DNA of 64,000 nucleotides from Candidatus Bipolaricaulota bacterium (GCA_938084715.1 CALKES010000001.1:19326-83325), one strand, 5' to 3'; shown: positions 26,268 through 35,576, counted from the first letter of the stretch. Translations and numbers: made by a program. The notes: generated by a model from the letters alone, not told the origin.

Positions 26268-26615
26268 CTAGCTGTGGCTCACCGGGGTCACGTTCCGCAC
26301 CTCTTCGACCTGGATCCCCTGGGAGCGGAGGGTCTGGACCACCGCCTGCCGTCCCGGCCCGGTCCCGTCCACGGTCACGATGACGGAGCGGACGCCGAAG
26401 TCCTTGAGGTCGCGGACCACGGCCTGGGTGGCGAGCTGGGCGGCGTAGGGAGTCCCTTTCCTCGACCCGGTGAACCCCGCCGTCCCTCCCGACTGCCAGC
26501 CCAAGGCGTTCCCATTGAGGTCGGTGACGGTGATGATCGTGTTGTTGAACGTGGAGTGGACGTGGACCCGCGCCCGCTCCAGCCGGACCAGCTTCTTCTT
26601 CCGCGCCTGGGCCAT
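26268..26615 (-). CDS. rpsK: Ribosomal protein S11 (uS11) lacking the C-terminal tail
   Basis: The product is 115 aa. The body is normal (HVHSTFNNTIITVTDLNGNALGW, GGTAGFTGSRKGTPYAAQ, DGTGPGRQAVVQTLRSQGI), so it is a 30S platform protein near the E site. The usual ending after DVTPIPH is N-G-C-R-P-P-K-(K/R)-R-R-V. Here the chain stops at NVTPVSHS, so the basic tail and the Asn-Gly site that becomes isoaspartate in E. coli are missing. Only 8 nt separate this stop from the S4 ATG, so the tail is not simply frameshifted. Its start overlaps the rpsM stop by 1 nt. Confidence 0.95.
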   Translation of the reverse strand: MAQARKKKLVRLERARVHVHSTFNNTIITVTDLNGNALGWQSGGTAGFTGSRKGTPYAAQLATQAVVRDLKDFGVRSVIVTVDGTGPGRQAVVQTLRSQGIQVEEVRNVTPVSHS

Positions 26616-26980
26616 TACTTCCTCTTTCCGGCCTTGGCCGGCCGCGGCCCCTTCCAGGTCCGGGCGTTCGTGCGCGTCTTCTGGCCGCGCACCGGAAGGC
26701 CCACCTTGTGCCGGAGACCCCGGTAGCAGCCGATGTCGATCATCCGCTGGATGTTGGCGCGGACCTGGCGCCGAAGGTCCCCCTCCACGGGAAGAGCCTC
26801 CACCTCGCGCCGGAGCGCCGTGACCTCCTGCTCGGTGAGGTCCATCACCTTCGTGTCGGGGTTGACCCCGGTGCGGCGGAGGATCTCCCGCGCCCGGGAG
26901 GGCCCGATCCCGTAGATGTACGTCAGGGCCACCTCGATCCGCTTCTTCGCCGGCAGGTTAATCCCTGCAATCCGTGCCAT
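26615..26980 (-). CDS. rpsM: Ribosomal protein S13 (uS13)
   Basis: The product is 121 aa. It begins [26 protein letters not shown], the standard S13 start. The conserved [20 protein letters not shown] precedes a lysine-rich tail that contacts the A- and P-site tRNAs. It lies 3 nt after rpmJ, in the usual rpmJ-rpsM-rpsK-rpsD order. Confidence 0.97.
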   Translation of the reverse strand: MARIAGINLPAKKRIEVALTYIYGIGPSRAREILRRTGVNPDTKVMDLTEQEVTALRREVEALPVEGDLRRQVRANIQRMIDIGCYRGLRHKVGLPVRGQKTRTNARTWKGPRPAKAGKRK

Positions 26981-26983
26981 GTC

Positions 26984-27097
26984 CTACCCCTGCCGCTGCT
27001 TGTGCTTGGGGTTGCGGCACACCACCCACAACCGTCCCGTGCGGCGGATGACCCGGCACTTCTCGCAGATCTTCTTCACCGAACTCCGGACCTTCAT
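26984..27097 (-). CDS. rpmJ: Ribosomal protein L36 (bL36), zinc form
   Basis: The product is 37 aa: the start [19 protein letters not shown] and the end [13 protein letters not shown]. The zinc ligands C11, C14, C27 and H32 are all present, the C+ form. It sits between infA and rpsM. It would escape a length filter because it has only 38 codons. Confidence 0.96.
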   Translation of the reverse strand: MKVRSSVKKICEKCRVIRRTGRLWVVCRNPKHKQRQG

Positions 27098-27106
27098 CCT
27101 CGCCTC

Positions 27107-27325
27107 CTAGCTCTCCCGATACACGATTCGCCCCCGGGTGAGGTCGTAGGGGGAGAACTCCACGACCACCCGGTCCCCAACCACGACCCGGATGAAGTTC
27201 TTCCGCATCCGGCCCGAGGCCACGCACAACGCCAGCTGCTCGTTGTCCAGCTTCACCCGGTACATCGAGTCGGGGAGCACCTCCGTTACCTCTCCCCGCA
27301 GACGAATCACGTCTTTCTTCGACAA
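27107..27325 (-). CDS. infA: Translation initiation factor IF-1
   Basis: The product is 72 aa, the normal length. The OB fold is complete: [22 protein letters not shown], then [34 protein letters not shown]. The only sensible start is a TTG at 27325, 19 nt inside the end of map, so initiation depends on a rare codon within an upstream gene. That is a way to hold down or couple expression. It precedes rpmJ. Confidence 0.95.
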   Translation of the reverse strand: MSKKDVIRLRGEVTEVLPDSMYRVKLDNEQLALCVASGRMRKNFIRVVVGDRVVVEFSPYDLTRGRIVYRES

Positions 27326-28083
27326 ACCGCCTCCCCAATCCAACCCGTCACCACCCACGGCCCCTCCGCGGTCACCACGACCATCTCCTCGTAGTGGGCG
27401 GCGAGGGACCCGCTCCCGGTGACCGCGGTCCACCCATCGGACCGGATCCTCACGGGAAGATCATCGCCCTTCACCATCGGCTCGGGGCAGAGGACCATCC
27501 CCTCGCGGAGGACGATCCCTTGCCCCGGCTCCCCGAAGTTGGGGATCTGCGGGTCCTCGTGGAGCTCCCGGCCGATTCCGTGGCCGACGAACTCCCGGAC
27601 CACGAAGAACCCGTGCCGCTCCACGTAGGTTCCAATGGCGTGGGAGAGATCCGAAGAATACCCTCCAACTTTAGCCGCGCGGATCGCCTCCCTCAAGGCC
27701 CCCCGCGCTACCGCGAGCAGCCGCTCGGCCTCGGGCGCGATCCGCCCCACGCCCACGGTGAGCGCGGCATCGGCGTAGTAGCCCCCCCGCTTGAGCCCCA
27801 GGTCCAGGGACACGATGTCCCCTTCCCGGAGCCGGCGGTCCGAGGGGATCCCGTGGACGATCTCGTCGTTAACGGAGGCACAGAGGGCGGCCGGGTAGCC
27901 GTGGTAGCCCTTGAACGCGGGCTCGGCACCCGCGGCGCGGATCCGCTCCTCGGCCCGCCGGTCGAGCTCCGCCGTCGTCACCCCCGGCCGGACCGCCGCG
28001 GCGAGCTCCCCCAGGATCCGGGCAAGGAGCTGGGCGTTTTCGGCCACAACCTCCAGCTCGGCCTCCGTCTTGAGGGCGATCAC
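27307..28083 (-). CDS. map: Methionine aminopeptidase, type I
   Basis: The product is 258 aa from a GTG inside the adk stop (GTGA overlap). It removes the initiator methionine from nascent proteins. Metal ligands of the pita-bread fold are visible in [20 protein letters not shown] (two Asp), [15 protein letters not shown] (His), CPEPMV (Glu) and HYEEMVVVT (Glu). It lacks the N-terminal SH3-binding zinc extension, as expected for type Ia. Its C-terminal VCRRKT overlaps the infA start. Confidence 0.95.
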   Translation of the reverse strand: MIALKTEAELEVVAENAQLLARILGELAAAVRPGVTTAELDRRAEERIRAAGAEPAFKGYHGYPAALCASVNDEIVHGIPSDRRLREGDIVSLDLGLKRGGYYADAALTVGVGRIAPEAERLLAVARGALREAIRAAKVGGYSSDLSHAIGTYVERHGFFVVREFVGHGIGRELHEDPQIPNFGEPGQGIVLREGMVLCPEPMVKGDDLPVRIRSDGWTAVTGSGSLAAHYEEMVVVTAEGPWVVTGWIGEAVCRRKT

Positions 28084-28703
28084 GACCCCAGCACCTTGAG
28101 GACGTCGGCAGCCACGGCCTCCGGGTCCCGCGCCGCGTCCACCGTCCGCAGAAGCCCAAGCCTCCGGTAGTGATCGACGAGGGGCCGGGAGTCCCGCTCG
28201 TAGACCTCGTACCGCCGGGCCACGACCTCCGGGGCGTCGTCGGGGCGCTGGACGAGGGCCCCCCCGCACCGGTCGCAGCGCCCGGACTCCTTGGGGGGCT
28301 GGGTCAGGAGGTTGTACACCGCCCCGCAGGAGGAGCACACCCGCCGGCTTCCCAGCCGCCGCACCACCTCGTCCTTGCCCACCGCGAGGTAGACCACGGC
28401 GTCCAAGGGGAGGAACTGGGCCAGCCCCTCGGCCTGGGCCAGGGTCCGCGGGAAACCGTCGAGAAGGACCCCCCGCCGGCCGTCGGCTCGCTCCCGGACG
28501 AGGGCCAGCACGAGCTCGTCGGGGACAAGCTCCCCCCGGGCCATGATCCCCTGAACCCGTTTCCCCAGCTCCGTCCCCCGGGCGACCTCGTCCCGGAGGA
28601 GGTCCCCGGTGGAGAGGTGGAGGAGGCCGGCCTTCTGGGCCACCCGCGCCGCGATCGTCCCCTTCCCCGCCCCGGGCGGCCCAAGCAAGACCACGTTCTT
28701 CAC
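28080..28703 (-). CDS. adk: Adenylate kinase, zinc-LID form
   Basis: The product is 207 aa. It balances AMP + ATP against 2 ADP. The P-loop GPPGAGKGT spans 8-16 and the AMP-binding GFPRTLAQAE follows. The LID carries four cysteines (C123, C126, C143, C146) that hold zinc, as in Gram-positive and thermophilic enzymes. It sits in the secY-adk-map-infA string, overlapping both neighbours by 4 nt. Confidence 0.96.
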   Translation of the reverse strand: MKNVVLLGPPGAGKGTIAARVAQKAGLLHLSTGDLLRDEVARGTELGKRVQGIMARGELVPDELVLALVRERADGRRGVLLDGFPRTLAQAEGLAQFLPLDAVVYLAVGKDEVVRRLGSRRVCSSCGAVYNLLTQPPKESGRCDRCGGALVQRPDDAPEVVARRYEVYERDSRPLVDHYRRLGLLRTVDAARDPEAVAADVLKVLGS

Positions 28704-29992
28704 AGGCCCTTCCTCCCCAGGAACGCCGAACCCTTGATCAAGGACTCGTACTGCCGCATCACGAGGTGGGCCTCGATCTGCATGATCGTGTCGATCCCCA
28801 CCCCCACGAGGATCAGGATCGAGGTCCCGCCGATCGAGAACCCCCGCAGGCCCGACACCGCGGTGAACACGAACGGAAGGATGGCGATCCCGGCCAGGAA
28901 CACCCCGCCCACGAGGAGGAGCCGGTTCGTCACCGAGGCTAGGTGCTCCGCGGTGGGCTGCCCCGGCCGAACCCCGGGAACGAACCCCCCCGCCTCCCGG
29001 AGGTTCTTGGCGATGTCGTTGGGATCAAACACAAGCGAGGAGTAGAAGTAGGTGAAGAAGAAGATGAGGAGGACGTAGGCCACGAGGTAGATCGTGCTCC
29101 CGGGGGCAACGTAGCTCTGGAGGAAGTTGAGCTGGGGAACCCAGGTCGCGATTGAACTGGGGAGGGTGAGGATCGCCGAGGCGAAGATGATCGGGATCAC
29201 GCCCCCCTGGTTCACCCGCAACGGGAGGTGGGTCGTGTGCCCCCCGTACACCCGGCGGCCCGAGGTGCGCTTGGCGTACTGAATCACGATCTTCCGCTGC
29301 CCCTGCTGGATGATCACGGTGAGGGCCACGACGGCCACGAAGAGGAAAATGAGCCCGATCCCCCACACAGGGTGGACCGTCCCCGCCGAGATCTCGAGCG
29401 CCGCCTGCTGGATCTCCGCGGGGAGGCGGGCCACGATCCCGGCCATGATCAGCATCGAGATCCCGTTCCCCACCCCGTTCTCCGTCATCCTCTCCCCGAT
29501 CCACATGAGGAAGATCGAGCCCGCGGTGAGGGAGATGATCGTGCTCAAGTAGAACCCGACCGAGGGCTGGGCCAGTCCGTAGGAGACGACCAGGGTCCCC
29601 ATGGCGTAGGACTGAACGAGGGCCAGGGCCACCGTCCCCCAGCGCGTGTACTGGGTGAGCTTCTTGCGCCCCTCCCGGCCCTCCTCTTGGAGCTTCTTGA
29701 GCTTGGGGAACGCCGGGATGAGGAGGGAGAGGATGATCGAGGCGTTGATGTAGGGGATGACCCCCAGGGAGAAGAGGGAGAACTGCTGGAGGGCGCCCCC
29801 GGTGAACAGGTTGATGAACTGGAAGAGGCCAGCCCCGAACGCCCCCGACAGGACCTCGGCGAGCTGCCGGGTGTCCACCCCCGGGACGGGGATGTGGGCC
29901 CCGATCCGGAACACCAGGAGCATCCCCAGGGTGTAGAGGATCCGCTTTCGGAGCTCCTCCACCGCGAAGAGCTGATGAATGCGCCCGAGCAC
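28700..29992 (-). CDS. secY: Protein translocase subunit SecY
   Basis: The product is 430 aa and is the central channel of the Sec translocon. Ten hydrophobic segments are visible. SecY signatures include the N-terminal LRKRILYTLGMLLVFRIGAHIPVPGVD, the plug region with GGALQQFSLFSLGVIPYINASII and the cytosolic loop KRTSGRRVYGG. It overlaps adk by 4 nt and begins right after rplO, so membrane insertion capacity is expressed with ribosomal proteins. Confidence 0.97.
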   Translation of the reverse strand: MLGRIHQLFAVEELRKRILYTLGMLLVFRIGAHIPVPGVDTRQLAEVLSGAFGAGLFQFINLFTGGALQQFSLFSLGVIPYINASIILSLLIPAFPKLKKLQEEGREGRKKLTQYTRWGTVALALVQSYAMGTLVVSYGLAQPSVGFYLSTIISLTAGSIFLMWIGERMTENGVGNGISMLIMAGIVARLPAEIQQAALEISAGTVHPVWGIGLIFLFVAVVALTVIIQQGQRKIVIQYAKRTSGRRVYGGHTTHLPLRVNQGGVIPIIFASAILTLPSSIATWVPQLNFLQSYVAPGSTIYLVAYVLLIFFFTYFYSSLVFDPNDIAKNLREAGGFVPGVRPGQPTAEHLASVTNRLLLVGGVFLAGIAILPFVFTAVSGLRGFSIGGTSILILVGVGIDTIMQIEAHLVMRQYESLIKGSAFLGRKGL

Positions 29993-30463
29993 CTACGCCT
30001 CCTCCCCCGCGGGCCCTCCTCCCTCGGCCCGGCCGCCGGCGGCCTCGACCTTCTGCCGCGCCGACTTGCTGAACCGATCCGCCTTGACCACAAGGGGCTT
30101 TCGGAGCTCACCCCGGCCGAGGACCTTCAGCCCCGCCTTGGGATCCTTCACAAGCCCCCTCCGGAGGAGCTCGTCCAACGTCACCTCGTCCCCGGGCCCG
30201 AAGTGGGCCTCGAGGAGGTCGAGGTTCACGACGGCGTACTCCGTGCGCCCCACGTTGTGAAAACCTCGCTTGGGGAACCGCATCCAGAACGGGGTCTGGC
30301 CGCCCTCGAACCCCGGGCGGACCGTGACCCCGGACCGGGAGTTCTGGCCCTTGGTCCCCCGACCGGACTCGTGGCCGCCGTGGCCGGAGCTGTAGCCCCG
30401 GCCAACCCGCTTGGACCGCCGCTTGCTCCCCGGCGCCGGCCGGAGGTCACTGAGGCTCGGCAT
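29993..30463 (-). CDS. rplO: Ribosomal protein L15 (uL15)
   Basis: The product is 156 aa. The glycine- and arginine-rich N-terminus SKRVGRGYSSGHGGHESGRGTKGQNSRSG and the core GFEGGQTPFWMRFPKRGF are canonical. The ATG at 30463 lies 17 nt inside the end of rpsE, leaving no room for rpmD (L30), which usually sits between these two genes. The ATG is preceded by GGAGGTGGGCA within rpsE. Confidence 0.96.
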   Translation of the reverse strand: MPSLSDLRPAPGSKRRSKRVGRGYSSGHGGHESGRGTKGQNSRSGVTVRPGFEGGQTPFWMRFPKRGFHNVGRTEYAVVNLDLLEAHFGPGDEVTLDELLRRGLVKDPKAGLKVLGRGELRKPLVVKADRFSKSARQKVEAAGGRAEGGGPAGEEA

Positions 30464-30959
30464 TGCCCACCTCCAGGATCTCTTCCACCGTCTTCCCCCG
30501 CCGGGCAGCCACCATCTCCGGGCCCTCCAGCTGGGCGAACCCGTCGAGGGTCGCCCGGGCCAGGTTGAGGGGGTTCGTGGAGCGGAGGGCCTTGGTGAGG
30601 ATGTTGCGGATCCCGGCGATCCGACACACCGCCCCCACCGTCCGGCCGGCGATGACCCCGGTCCCCGGGTACGCCGGCCGGAGGAGGACCCGCGCCGCTC
30701 CGAAGTGGCCGTGGACCTCGTGGGGGATCGTCCCATCCACGATCGGAACCGTCACCAGGTGCTTCATCGCGTCGCGGATCGCCTGCTGGACGGCCTGGGG
30801 GATCTCCACGGACTTGCCGACGCCCACCCCGACCCGGCCCGCCCCGTCCCCGGCCACGACCACAACCCGGAACCGGAGGCGTTTGCCGCCCTTGGTGACC
30901 TTTCCCACGCGGCGGATATCGATGACCTCGTGCGCTGGTTGTTCCCCGTACCGTGCCAT
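30447..30959 (-). CDS. rpsE: Ribosomal protein S5 (uS5)
   Basis: The product is 170 aa. It has a double-stranded RNA-binding N-domain (VIDIRRVGKVTKGGKRLRFRVVVVAGDGAGRVGVG) and a C-domain with GTGVIAGRTVGAVCRIAGIRNILTKALRSTNP. S5 lies at the mRNA entry of the 30S subunit. It overlaps rplR by 1 nt and rplO by 17 nt. Confidence 0.97.
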   Translation of the reverse strand: MARYGEQPAHEVIDIRRVGKVTKGGKRLRFRVVVVAGDGAGRVGVGVGKSVEIPQAVQQAIRDAMKHLVTVPIVDGTIPHEVHGHFGAARVLLRPAYPGTGVIAGRTVGAVCRIAGIRNILTKALRSTNPLNLARATLDGFAQLEGPEMVAARRGKTVEEILEVGNAEPQ

Positions 30960-31321
30960 CAGAACTCTAGCCCTCCCTCGCGGGCCGCCTCGGCCAGCGC
31001 CCGGACCTGGCCGTGGTAGGGGTAGCCCCCGCGATCGAACACCACCCGGCGGATCCCGCGTTCCCTTGCCCGCTGGGCCACAAGGGCCCCCACCGCCCGC
31101 GCCCCCTCCACCGTCGCCTTCACCCCTCGTGCCCGGAGCTCCGGGGTCAGGGTGGACGCCGCGGCGAGGGTGTGGCCCCGCGCGTCGTCCACCACCTGGG
31201 CGTAGATGTGGTGGAGGCTCTTGTACACGCAGAGCCGGGGCCGGTCCGCCGTCCCGTGGACCCGCCGCCGGATGCGCGCCTTCCGCTTCAGCCGCTGCTC
31301 ACTCCGCGTCAGTCGTCCCAT
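30959..31321 (-). CDS. rplR: Ribosomal protein L18 (uL18)
   Basis: The product is 120 aa. [36 protein letters not shown] is the conserved 5S-rRNA-binding start, and [28 protein letters not shown] the usual end. The ATG at 31321 is chosen; a longer frame upstream runs into rplF and is not supported. Gap to rplF is 4 nt. Confidence 0.97.
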   Translation of the reverse strand: MGRLTRSEQRLKRKARIRRRVHGTADRPRLCVYKSLHHIYAQVVDDARGHTLAAASTLTPELRARGVKATVEGARAVGALVAQRARERGIRRVVFDRGGYPYHGQVRALAEAAREGGLEF

Positions 31322-31325
31322 ACCG

Positions 31326-31871
31326 CTACGCCTTCGCCCCCGTCTTGCCCGCCTTGCGGACGATCTCCTCGCCGCGGTACCGGATCCCCGTCCCCCGGTA
31401 CGGCTCGGGGGGCCGCAGGGCCCGGATGTCCGCCGCCACCTGGCCCACGAGCCGGTTGTCGATCCCCCGAACCACAATCCGGTTGGGTTCAGGGACGGAG
31501 AACTCGATCCCCTCGGGGACCTCGTACCGCACGGGATGGGAGAACCCCAGCTCCAGGACGAGGGCCCGCCCCTCGGCCCGGGCCCGGTACCCCAACCCCT
31601 GGATCTCGAGCTCCTTCTGCCACTTCTCCGTCACCCCGCGAACCATGTTCGCGATGAGGGCCCGGTACAGCCCGTGGCGGGCCCGGTGGGCCGCCCGCTC
31701 GGCCTTCCGCTCCACCCGGACCGCCCCGTCCTCGACATGGATCGAGACGTACTCCGGCTCGTAGGGGCACTCGAGCGTCCCGTGGGGTCCCCGGACCGTG
31801 ACGCAGTCGGGGCCCACCGTGACCTCTACCCCGGCCGGAATGGGTATGGGCTTCTTTCCGATTTTGGACAT
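31326..31871 (-). CDS. rplF: Ribosomal protein L6 (uL6)
   Basis: The product is 181 aa. It begins [17 protein letters not shown], typical of L6, with two homologous domains and the C-terminal [24 protein letters not shown] signature. It binds 23S rRNA near the factor-binding site. It lies 1 nt after rpsH. Confidence 0.97.
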   Translation of the reverse strand: MSKIGKKPIPIPAGVEVTVGPDCVTVRGPHGTLECPYEPEYVSIHVEDGAVRVERKAERAAHRARHGLYRALIANMVRGVTEKWQKELEIQGLGYRARAEGRALVLELGFSHPVRYEVPEGIEFSVPEPNRIVVRGIDNRLVGQVAADIRALRPPEPYRGTGIRYRGEEIVRKAGKTGAKA

Positions 31872-31872
31872 C

Positions 31873-32274
31873 TCACCACACCTCGTAGAGGAGCTCGCCG
31901 CCGATCCCCCGCCGCCGGGCCTCGCGACCGGTCATGACCCCTTGCGGGGTCGACAGGACAGGTGTTCCCAACCCGCCGCGGGTGTGGGGGATCTCCGAGA
32001 CCCCGACGTAGACCCGCCGGGAGGGGGTGCTCACCCGCTTGAGGCCCCGGATCGCCGGCTTCCGGCCCCGGGTCCCCTCGCGGAGGTACTTGAGCTTGAG
32101 CCGCAGCGTCGGGCAGGGCTCCCCCCCCTCGACCAGGTAGGACTCGATGTACCCCTCCTCGGCGAGGATCCGGGCGATCTCCACCTTCATCCGGGAGGAG
32201 GGGAGGACCACCTCGTCGGCCGAGCGGGCCAGGGCGTTGCGAATCCGCGTGAGCATGTCGGCAATCGGATCCAT
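31873..32274 (-). CDS. rpsH: Ribosomal protein S8 (uS8)
   Basis: The product is 133 aa. MDPIADMLTRIRNALARSADEV and the C-terminal STPQGVMTGREARRRGIGGELLYEVW are diagnostic. A GTG codon stands directly before the ATG; the ATG at 32274 sits better behind the AGGAGG site. S8 organises the 30S central domain and in E. coli also represses the spc operon, but no repressor site was checked here. Confidence 0.96.
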   Translation of the reverse strand: MDPIADMLTRIRNALARSADEVVLPSSRMKVEIARILAEEGYIESYLVEGGEPCPTLRLKLKYLREGTRGRKPAIRGLKRVSTPSRRVYVGVSEIPHTRGGLGTPVLSTPQGVMTGREARRRGIGGELLYEVW

Positions 32275-32284
32275 CACGCCCTCC

Positions 32285-32470
32285 TCACCACGCCGCCTTC
32301 TTCACCCCAGGAAGCTGCCCGTCCAGGGCGAGCTTCCGGAAGCAGAGCCGGCACAGGCCGAAGTCGCGGATGAACGCCCGCGACCGCCCGCACAGCTGGC
32401 ACCGGTTCCTCTTCCGCACCGCGAACTTCGGCCGCCGGCGCGCCTTCTCGATCATCGCCTTCCGCGCCAT
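32285..32470 (-). CDS. rpsZ: Ribosomal protein S14 (uS14), zinc form
   Basis: The product is 61 aa, the short zinc-binding type. [20 protein letters not shown] gives two CxxC pairs 13 residues apart. It begins [10 protein letters not shown] and ends GVKKAAW. Genomes with only this form depend on zinc for S14; a zinc-free paralogue is not in this window. Confidence 0.97.
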   Translation of the reverse strand: MARKAMIEKARRRPKFAVRKRNRCQLCGRSRAFIRDFGLCRLCFRKLALDGQLPGVKKAAW

Positions 32471-32480
32471 CCTTTGCCTC

Positions 32481-33014
32481 CTACCCCTGCCGGAACGCGC
32501 AGCCCAGGGCCTCCAGGAGCGCCCGACCCTCCCGGTCGGTCCGGGCCGTGGTCACCACGGTGACGTCCATCCCCTGGGGGCGAACCACGTCGTCGTAGGA
32601 CACCTCGGGGAACACGAGCTGCTCGGTGAGCCCGATCGTGAAGTTCCCCCGGCCGTCGAAGGAATCCGGCGACACCCCTTTGAAGTCCCGGATCCCAGGG
32701 AGGGCCACGTTGAAGAGCTTGTAGAGGAACTCGTAGGCCCGCGGCCCGCGCAGGGTCACCATGCACCCGATCGCGTCCCCCTCCCGGATCTTGAAGTCGG
32801 AGATCGCCCGCTTGGCTCGGGTCACCACCGGCTTCTGCCCCGCGATCTGGGCCAGGTTCTTCACCGCCCCCTCGAGGACTTTGGGGTCGTCGTGCTTGCC
32901 GACCCCCATGTTGATCACGACCTTCTCCACCCGGGGGACCTCCATTACGTTCCGGTACCCCAGTTCCTTCATGAGCTTGGGGACGATTTCCTTGCGGTAG
33001 CGTGCGTAGAGCAT
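32481..33014 (-). CDS. rplE: Ribosomal protein L5 (uL5)
   Basis: The product is 177 aa. [35 protein letters not shown] is the canonical start, and [31 protein letters not shown] the core. It binds 5S rRNA and forms bridge B1b to S13. The ATG at 33014 lies 5 nt after the rplX stop; a longer frame upstream overlaps rplX and is rejected. Confidence 0.97.
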   Translation of the reverse strand: MLYARYRKEIVPKLMKELGYRNVMEVPRVEKVVINMGVGKHDDPKVLEGAVKNLAQIAGQKPVVTRAKRAISDFKIREGDAIGCMVTLRGPRAYEFLYKLFNVALPGIRDFKGVSPDSFDGRGNFTIGLTEQLVFPEVSYDDVVRPQGMDVTVVTTARTDREGRALLEALGCAFRQG

Positions 33015-33019
33015 GGCGT

Positions 33020-33328
33020 CTAGAACGTGGCCCCGCACTGCTTGCACCGGCGGAGCTTCTGGCCCTCCACCGCGGCAAATCCGATCCGGGTGGGGGCGCT
33101 GCACTCTGGGCAGACGACCTTGACCTTGGACAGGTGGATCGGGGCCTCCCGCTTGATGATCCCCGGCTCCCGCACCGCCTGGGTGGGGCGCTGGTGCTTC
33201 GTCACGAGGTTGACCCCCTCCACGAGCACCCGGCCCTTCTCCGGGAAGACCTGGAGGACCTTGCCCACCTTCCCGCGGTCGTCGCCGGAGATGACCTTCA
33301 CCCGGTCCCCTTTGCGCACCTTCCGCAT
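33020..33328 (-). CDS. rplX: Ribosomal protein L24 (uL24)
   Basis: The product is 102 aa. The KOW motif [35 protein letters not shown] is at the N-terminus. The C-terminus keeps a zinc-ribbon-like pair of CxxC motifs (CPEC and CKQC), a feature of some bacterial L24 proteins. It is one of two proteins that start assembly of the 50S subunit. Confidence 0.96.
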   Translation of the reverse strand: MRKVRKGDRVKVISGDDRGKVGKVLQVFPEKGRVLVEGVNLVTKHQRPTQAVREPGIIKREAPIHLSKVKVVCPECSAPTRIGFAAVEGQKLRRCKQCGATF

Positions 33329-33336
33329 CGCGCCTC

Positions 33337-33699
33337 CTACACCACCTCGGGAGCGACGGAGAGGATCCGCATCATCCCCCGCTCCCGGAGCTCCCGCGCC
33401 ACGGGCCCAAACACCCGGGTCCCCAGGGGCTGCAGCGCCTTGTCCACGAGGACCACCGCGTTGTCGTCAAACCGGATCGTGCTCCCGTCCTCCCGGCGGT
33501 AGGGGACCCGCGTCCGGACCACGACGCCTCGGACGATGGCCCCTTTGGTGAACTCGGAGGTGGGGATCCGCTTCTTCACCGAGGCGACCACGATGTCGCC
33601 GATCTGGGCGCTCTTCTTCTTCCCCAGGACGTTGATGCACTCCACCTCTTTGACCCCGGTGTTGTCGGCCACGATGAGCCGCGTCGTTGGGTAGATCAT
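33337..33699 (-). CDS. rplN: Ribosomal protein L14 (uL14)
   Basis: The product is 120 aa. [26 protein letters not shown] and the end [28 protein letters not shown] are diagnostic. It forms subunit bridges B5 and B8 and is the docking site of the RsfS silencing factor. A 4-nt gap separates it from rpsQ. Confidence 0.97.
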   Translation of the reverse strand: MIYPTTRLIVADNTGVKEVECINVLGKKKSAQIGDIVVASVKKRIPTSEFTKGAIVRGVVVRTRVPYRREDGSTIRFDDNAVVLVDKALQPLGTRVFGPVARELRERGMMRILSVAPEVV

Positions 33700-33703
33700 C
33701 CTC

Positions 33704-33949
33704 TCACCCCTCGGCGCGGCGGACGACCTCCACCAGCCGCCACCGCTTGAGCTTCGAGAGGGGGCGCGTCTCCTCGATCCGAACCACGTCCCCCACCCGC
33801 GCCTGTTCCTTCTCGTCGTGGACGTAGTACTTCGTCCGGAGGCGTCGCCGCTTCCCGTAGAGGGGATCGGCTACGAGCCGGTCCTCGACCACAACCACGG
33901 TCTTCTGCATCGCGTCGCTGACCACGCGGCCGACCCGCTGCCTACGCAT
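33704..33949 (-). CDS. rpsQ: Ribosomal protein S17 (uS17)
   Basis: The product is 81 aa with an OB fold. The core [70 protein letters not shown] is complete. Its ATG overlaps the rpmC stop by 8 nt (ATGCGTAG). Confidence 0.97.
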   Translation of the reverse strand: MRRQRVGRVVSDAMQKTVVVVEDRLVADPLYGKRRRLRTKYYVHDEKEQARVGDVVRIEETRPLSKLKRWRLVEVVRRAEG

Positions 33950-34133
33950 GGTCCTTCTCCTTGAGCACCGTGAGCGCCCGGGCGATGTCCCGCTTCGTCT
34001 TCTCCAGCTCCGCGGTGTTCGTGAGCCGCCCCGAGGCGAGCTGGAACCGCAGAGTGAAGAGCTTCTTCTTCCACTCCCGGACCCGAGCCTGAAGCTCGTC
34101 CGGGGAAAGCTCCCGCAGCTCCCGGGCGTTCAT
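33942..34133 (-). CDS. rpmC: Ribosomal protein L29 (uL29)
   Basis: The product is 63 aa. [59 protein letters not shown] is the usual two-helix hairpin at the peptide exit tunnel, close to where trigger factor and SRP dock. Its start overlaps the end of rplP by 4 nt (ATGA). Confidence 0.96.
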   Translation of the reverse strand: MNARELRELSPDELQARVREWKKKLFTLRFQLASGRLTNTAELEKTKRDIARALTVLKEKDHA

Positions 34134-34558
34134 CGCTCTCCTCCCAACTGGAACCGGGCCTTGAGGCGGGTGGGGATGGGGAGCTTGCAGGAGACCTTGT
34201 GGTGGATCTCCTTGGCCTCCTCTTCGCTCACCCCGGAGAACTCGAACATCACCCGCCCCGGGCGGACCACGGCCACCCAGTTCTCCACCTCGCCCTTGCC
34301 CTTCCCCATCCGGGACTCGGCGGCGATCTTCGTATAGGGCTTGTCGGGGAAGATGCGGACCCAGACCCGGCCGCGGTGGGTGGCCCGGGCGAGGGCGGTC
34401 CGCACCGCCTCGATCTGCTGGCTCGTGATCCACGCCGGGGCGAGGGCCTGGATCCCGTACTCTCCAAACGACACCTCGGCCCCCCGGGAGGCCATCCCCT
34501 TCATCCGCCCCCGCTGCTGCTTGCGGTACTTGGTCCGCTTCGGAAAGAGGGCCGCCAT
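34130..34558 (-). CDS. rplP: Ribosomal protein L16 (uL16)
   Basis: The product is 142 aa. [35 protein letters not shown] and [24 protein letters not shown] are canonical. It lines the A-site tRNA corridor of the 50S subunit. It lies 1 nt after rpsC. Confidence 0.97.
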   Translation of the reverse strand: MAALFPKRTKYRKQQRGRMKGMASRGAEVSFGEYGIQALAPAWITSQQIEAVRTALARATHRGRVWVRIFPDKPYTKIAAESRMGKGKGEVENWVAVVRPGRVMFEFSGVSEEEAKEIHHKVSCKLPIPTRLKARFQLGGER

Positions 34559-34559
34559 C

Positions 34560-35222
34560 CTACTTCACCTCCACCCCGCCTCGGTCGGAAAGGGACCAGA
34601 CCTCGCCCCGGAACACCCACGCCTTGACCCCGATCACCCCGTACTTTGTCCACGCCTCGGCCAGGCCGTAGTCCACGTCCGCGCGGAGGGTGTGGAGGGG
34701 CACCCGCCCCTCCTTCATCTCCACCGACCGGGCGATCTCCGCTCCCCCAAGCCGCCCCGAGATCCGGATCTTGGCCCCTTGGGCCCCGGCGGCGATGATC
34801 CGCCGCAGGGTTTCCTTCATCGCCCGGTACGGGTTGATCCGGTTTTCGATCTGGAACGCCACGTCCTGGGCCACCAGCGGGGCCTCGAGCTCGGGCCGCT
34901 CGACTTCCATCACGCCGATCCGCACCTCGCGGCCGACGAGCTTGGACAGGCGCTCCTGCAGCGCCCCGATCTCCGCCCCGCCCCGGCCGATGATGATCCC
35001 CGGCCGGGCGGCCCGGATCGTGACCGTCACCCGGCCCTCGGTCGTCCGCTCGATCAGGGTCTCGGCGATCCCGGCGCCCTTGTACGCCTTGTGGATCTCC
35101 GCCCGGAGGCGGTGGTCCTCGGCCACGTACTCGGGGACCTTGGGGTCGGGGGCGAACCAGTTCGAACGCCACTTCCGCAGGACCCCGATCCGGAACCCGA
35201 CCGGATGCGTCTTGTGACCCAC
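34560..35222 (-). CDS. rpsC: Ribosomal protein S3 (uS3)
   Basis: The product is 220 aa. It begins [24 protein letters not shown]. The KH domain has the [17 protein letters not shown] loop, and the C-domain shows [41 protein letters not shown]. It is part of the mRNA entry tunnel helicase. It shares 1 nt with rplV. Confidence 0.97.
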   Translation of the reverse strand: MGHKTHPVGFRIGVLRKWRSNWFAPDPKVPEYVAEDHRLRAEIHKAYKGAGIAETLIERTTEGRVTVTIRAARPGIIIGRGGAEIGALQERLSKLVGREVRIGVMEVERPELEAPLVAQDVAFQIENRINPYRAMKETLRRIIAAGAQGAKIRISGRLGGAEIARSVEMKEGRVPLHTLRADVDYGLAEAWTKYGVIGVKAWVFRGEVWSLSDRGGVEVK

Positions 35223-35566
35223 TACTCCTCCTTCTTCTCCGCCACGGCCACGGTGACGTGGGCCGTGGCCCGCCGGATGATGTCCGCCCGCCCGAACGCC
35301 CGGGGGTTGAGGCGCTTGATCCGCGGCCCCTCGTCCACCACCGCCCGGACCACCTGGAGCTTGTCCACGTCCATCTCGAAGTTGTGCTGGGCGTTGGCCA
35401 CCGCCGAGTCGAGCACCTTCCGGATCACCCGCGCCGCCTTCTGGGGGGAGAGGGCCAGGATCCGCCGGGCCTCGGCCACGGGCTTCCCCCGGATCTCGTC
35501 GATAACGAGCCGCGCCTTGAGGGGGCTCATCCGCACAAACCGCGCTCGCGCCACTGCCTCCCGCAT
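35222..35566 (-). CDS. rplV: Ribosomal protein L22 (uL22)
   Basis: The product is 114 aa. FVRMSPLKARLVIDEIRGKPVAEARRIL and the beta-hairpin RIKRLNPRAFGRADIIRRATAHVTVAVAEK are diagnostic; the hairpin lines the exit tunnel. It lies 10 nt after rpsS. Confidence 0.97.
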   Translation of the reverse strand: MREAVARARFVRMSPLKARLVIDEIRGKPVAEARRILALSPQKAARVIRKVLDSAVANAQHNFEMDVDKLQVVRAVVDEGPRIKRLNPRAFGRADIIRRATAHVTVAVAEKKEE

Positions 35567-35576
35567 CCCGCCACCC

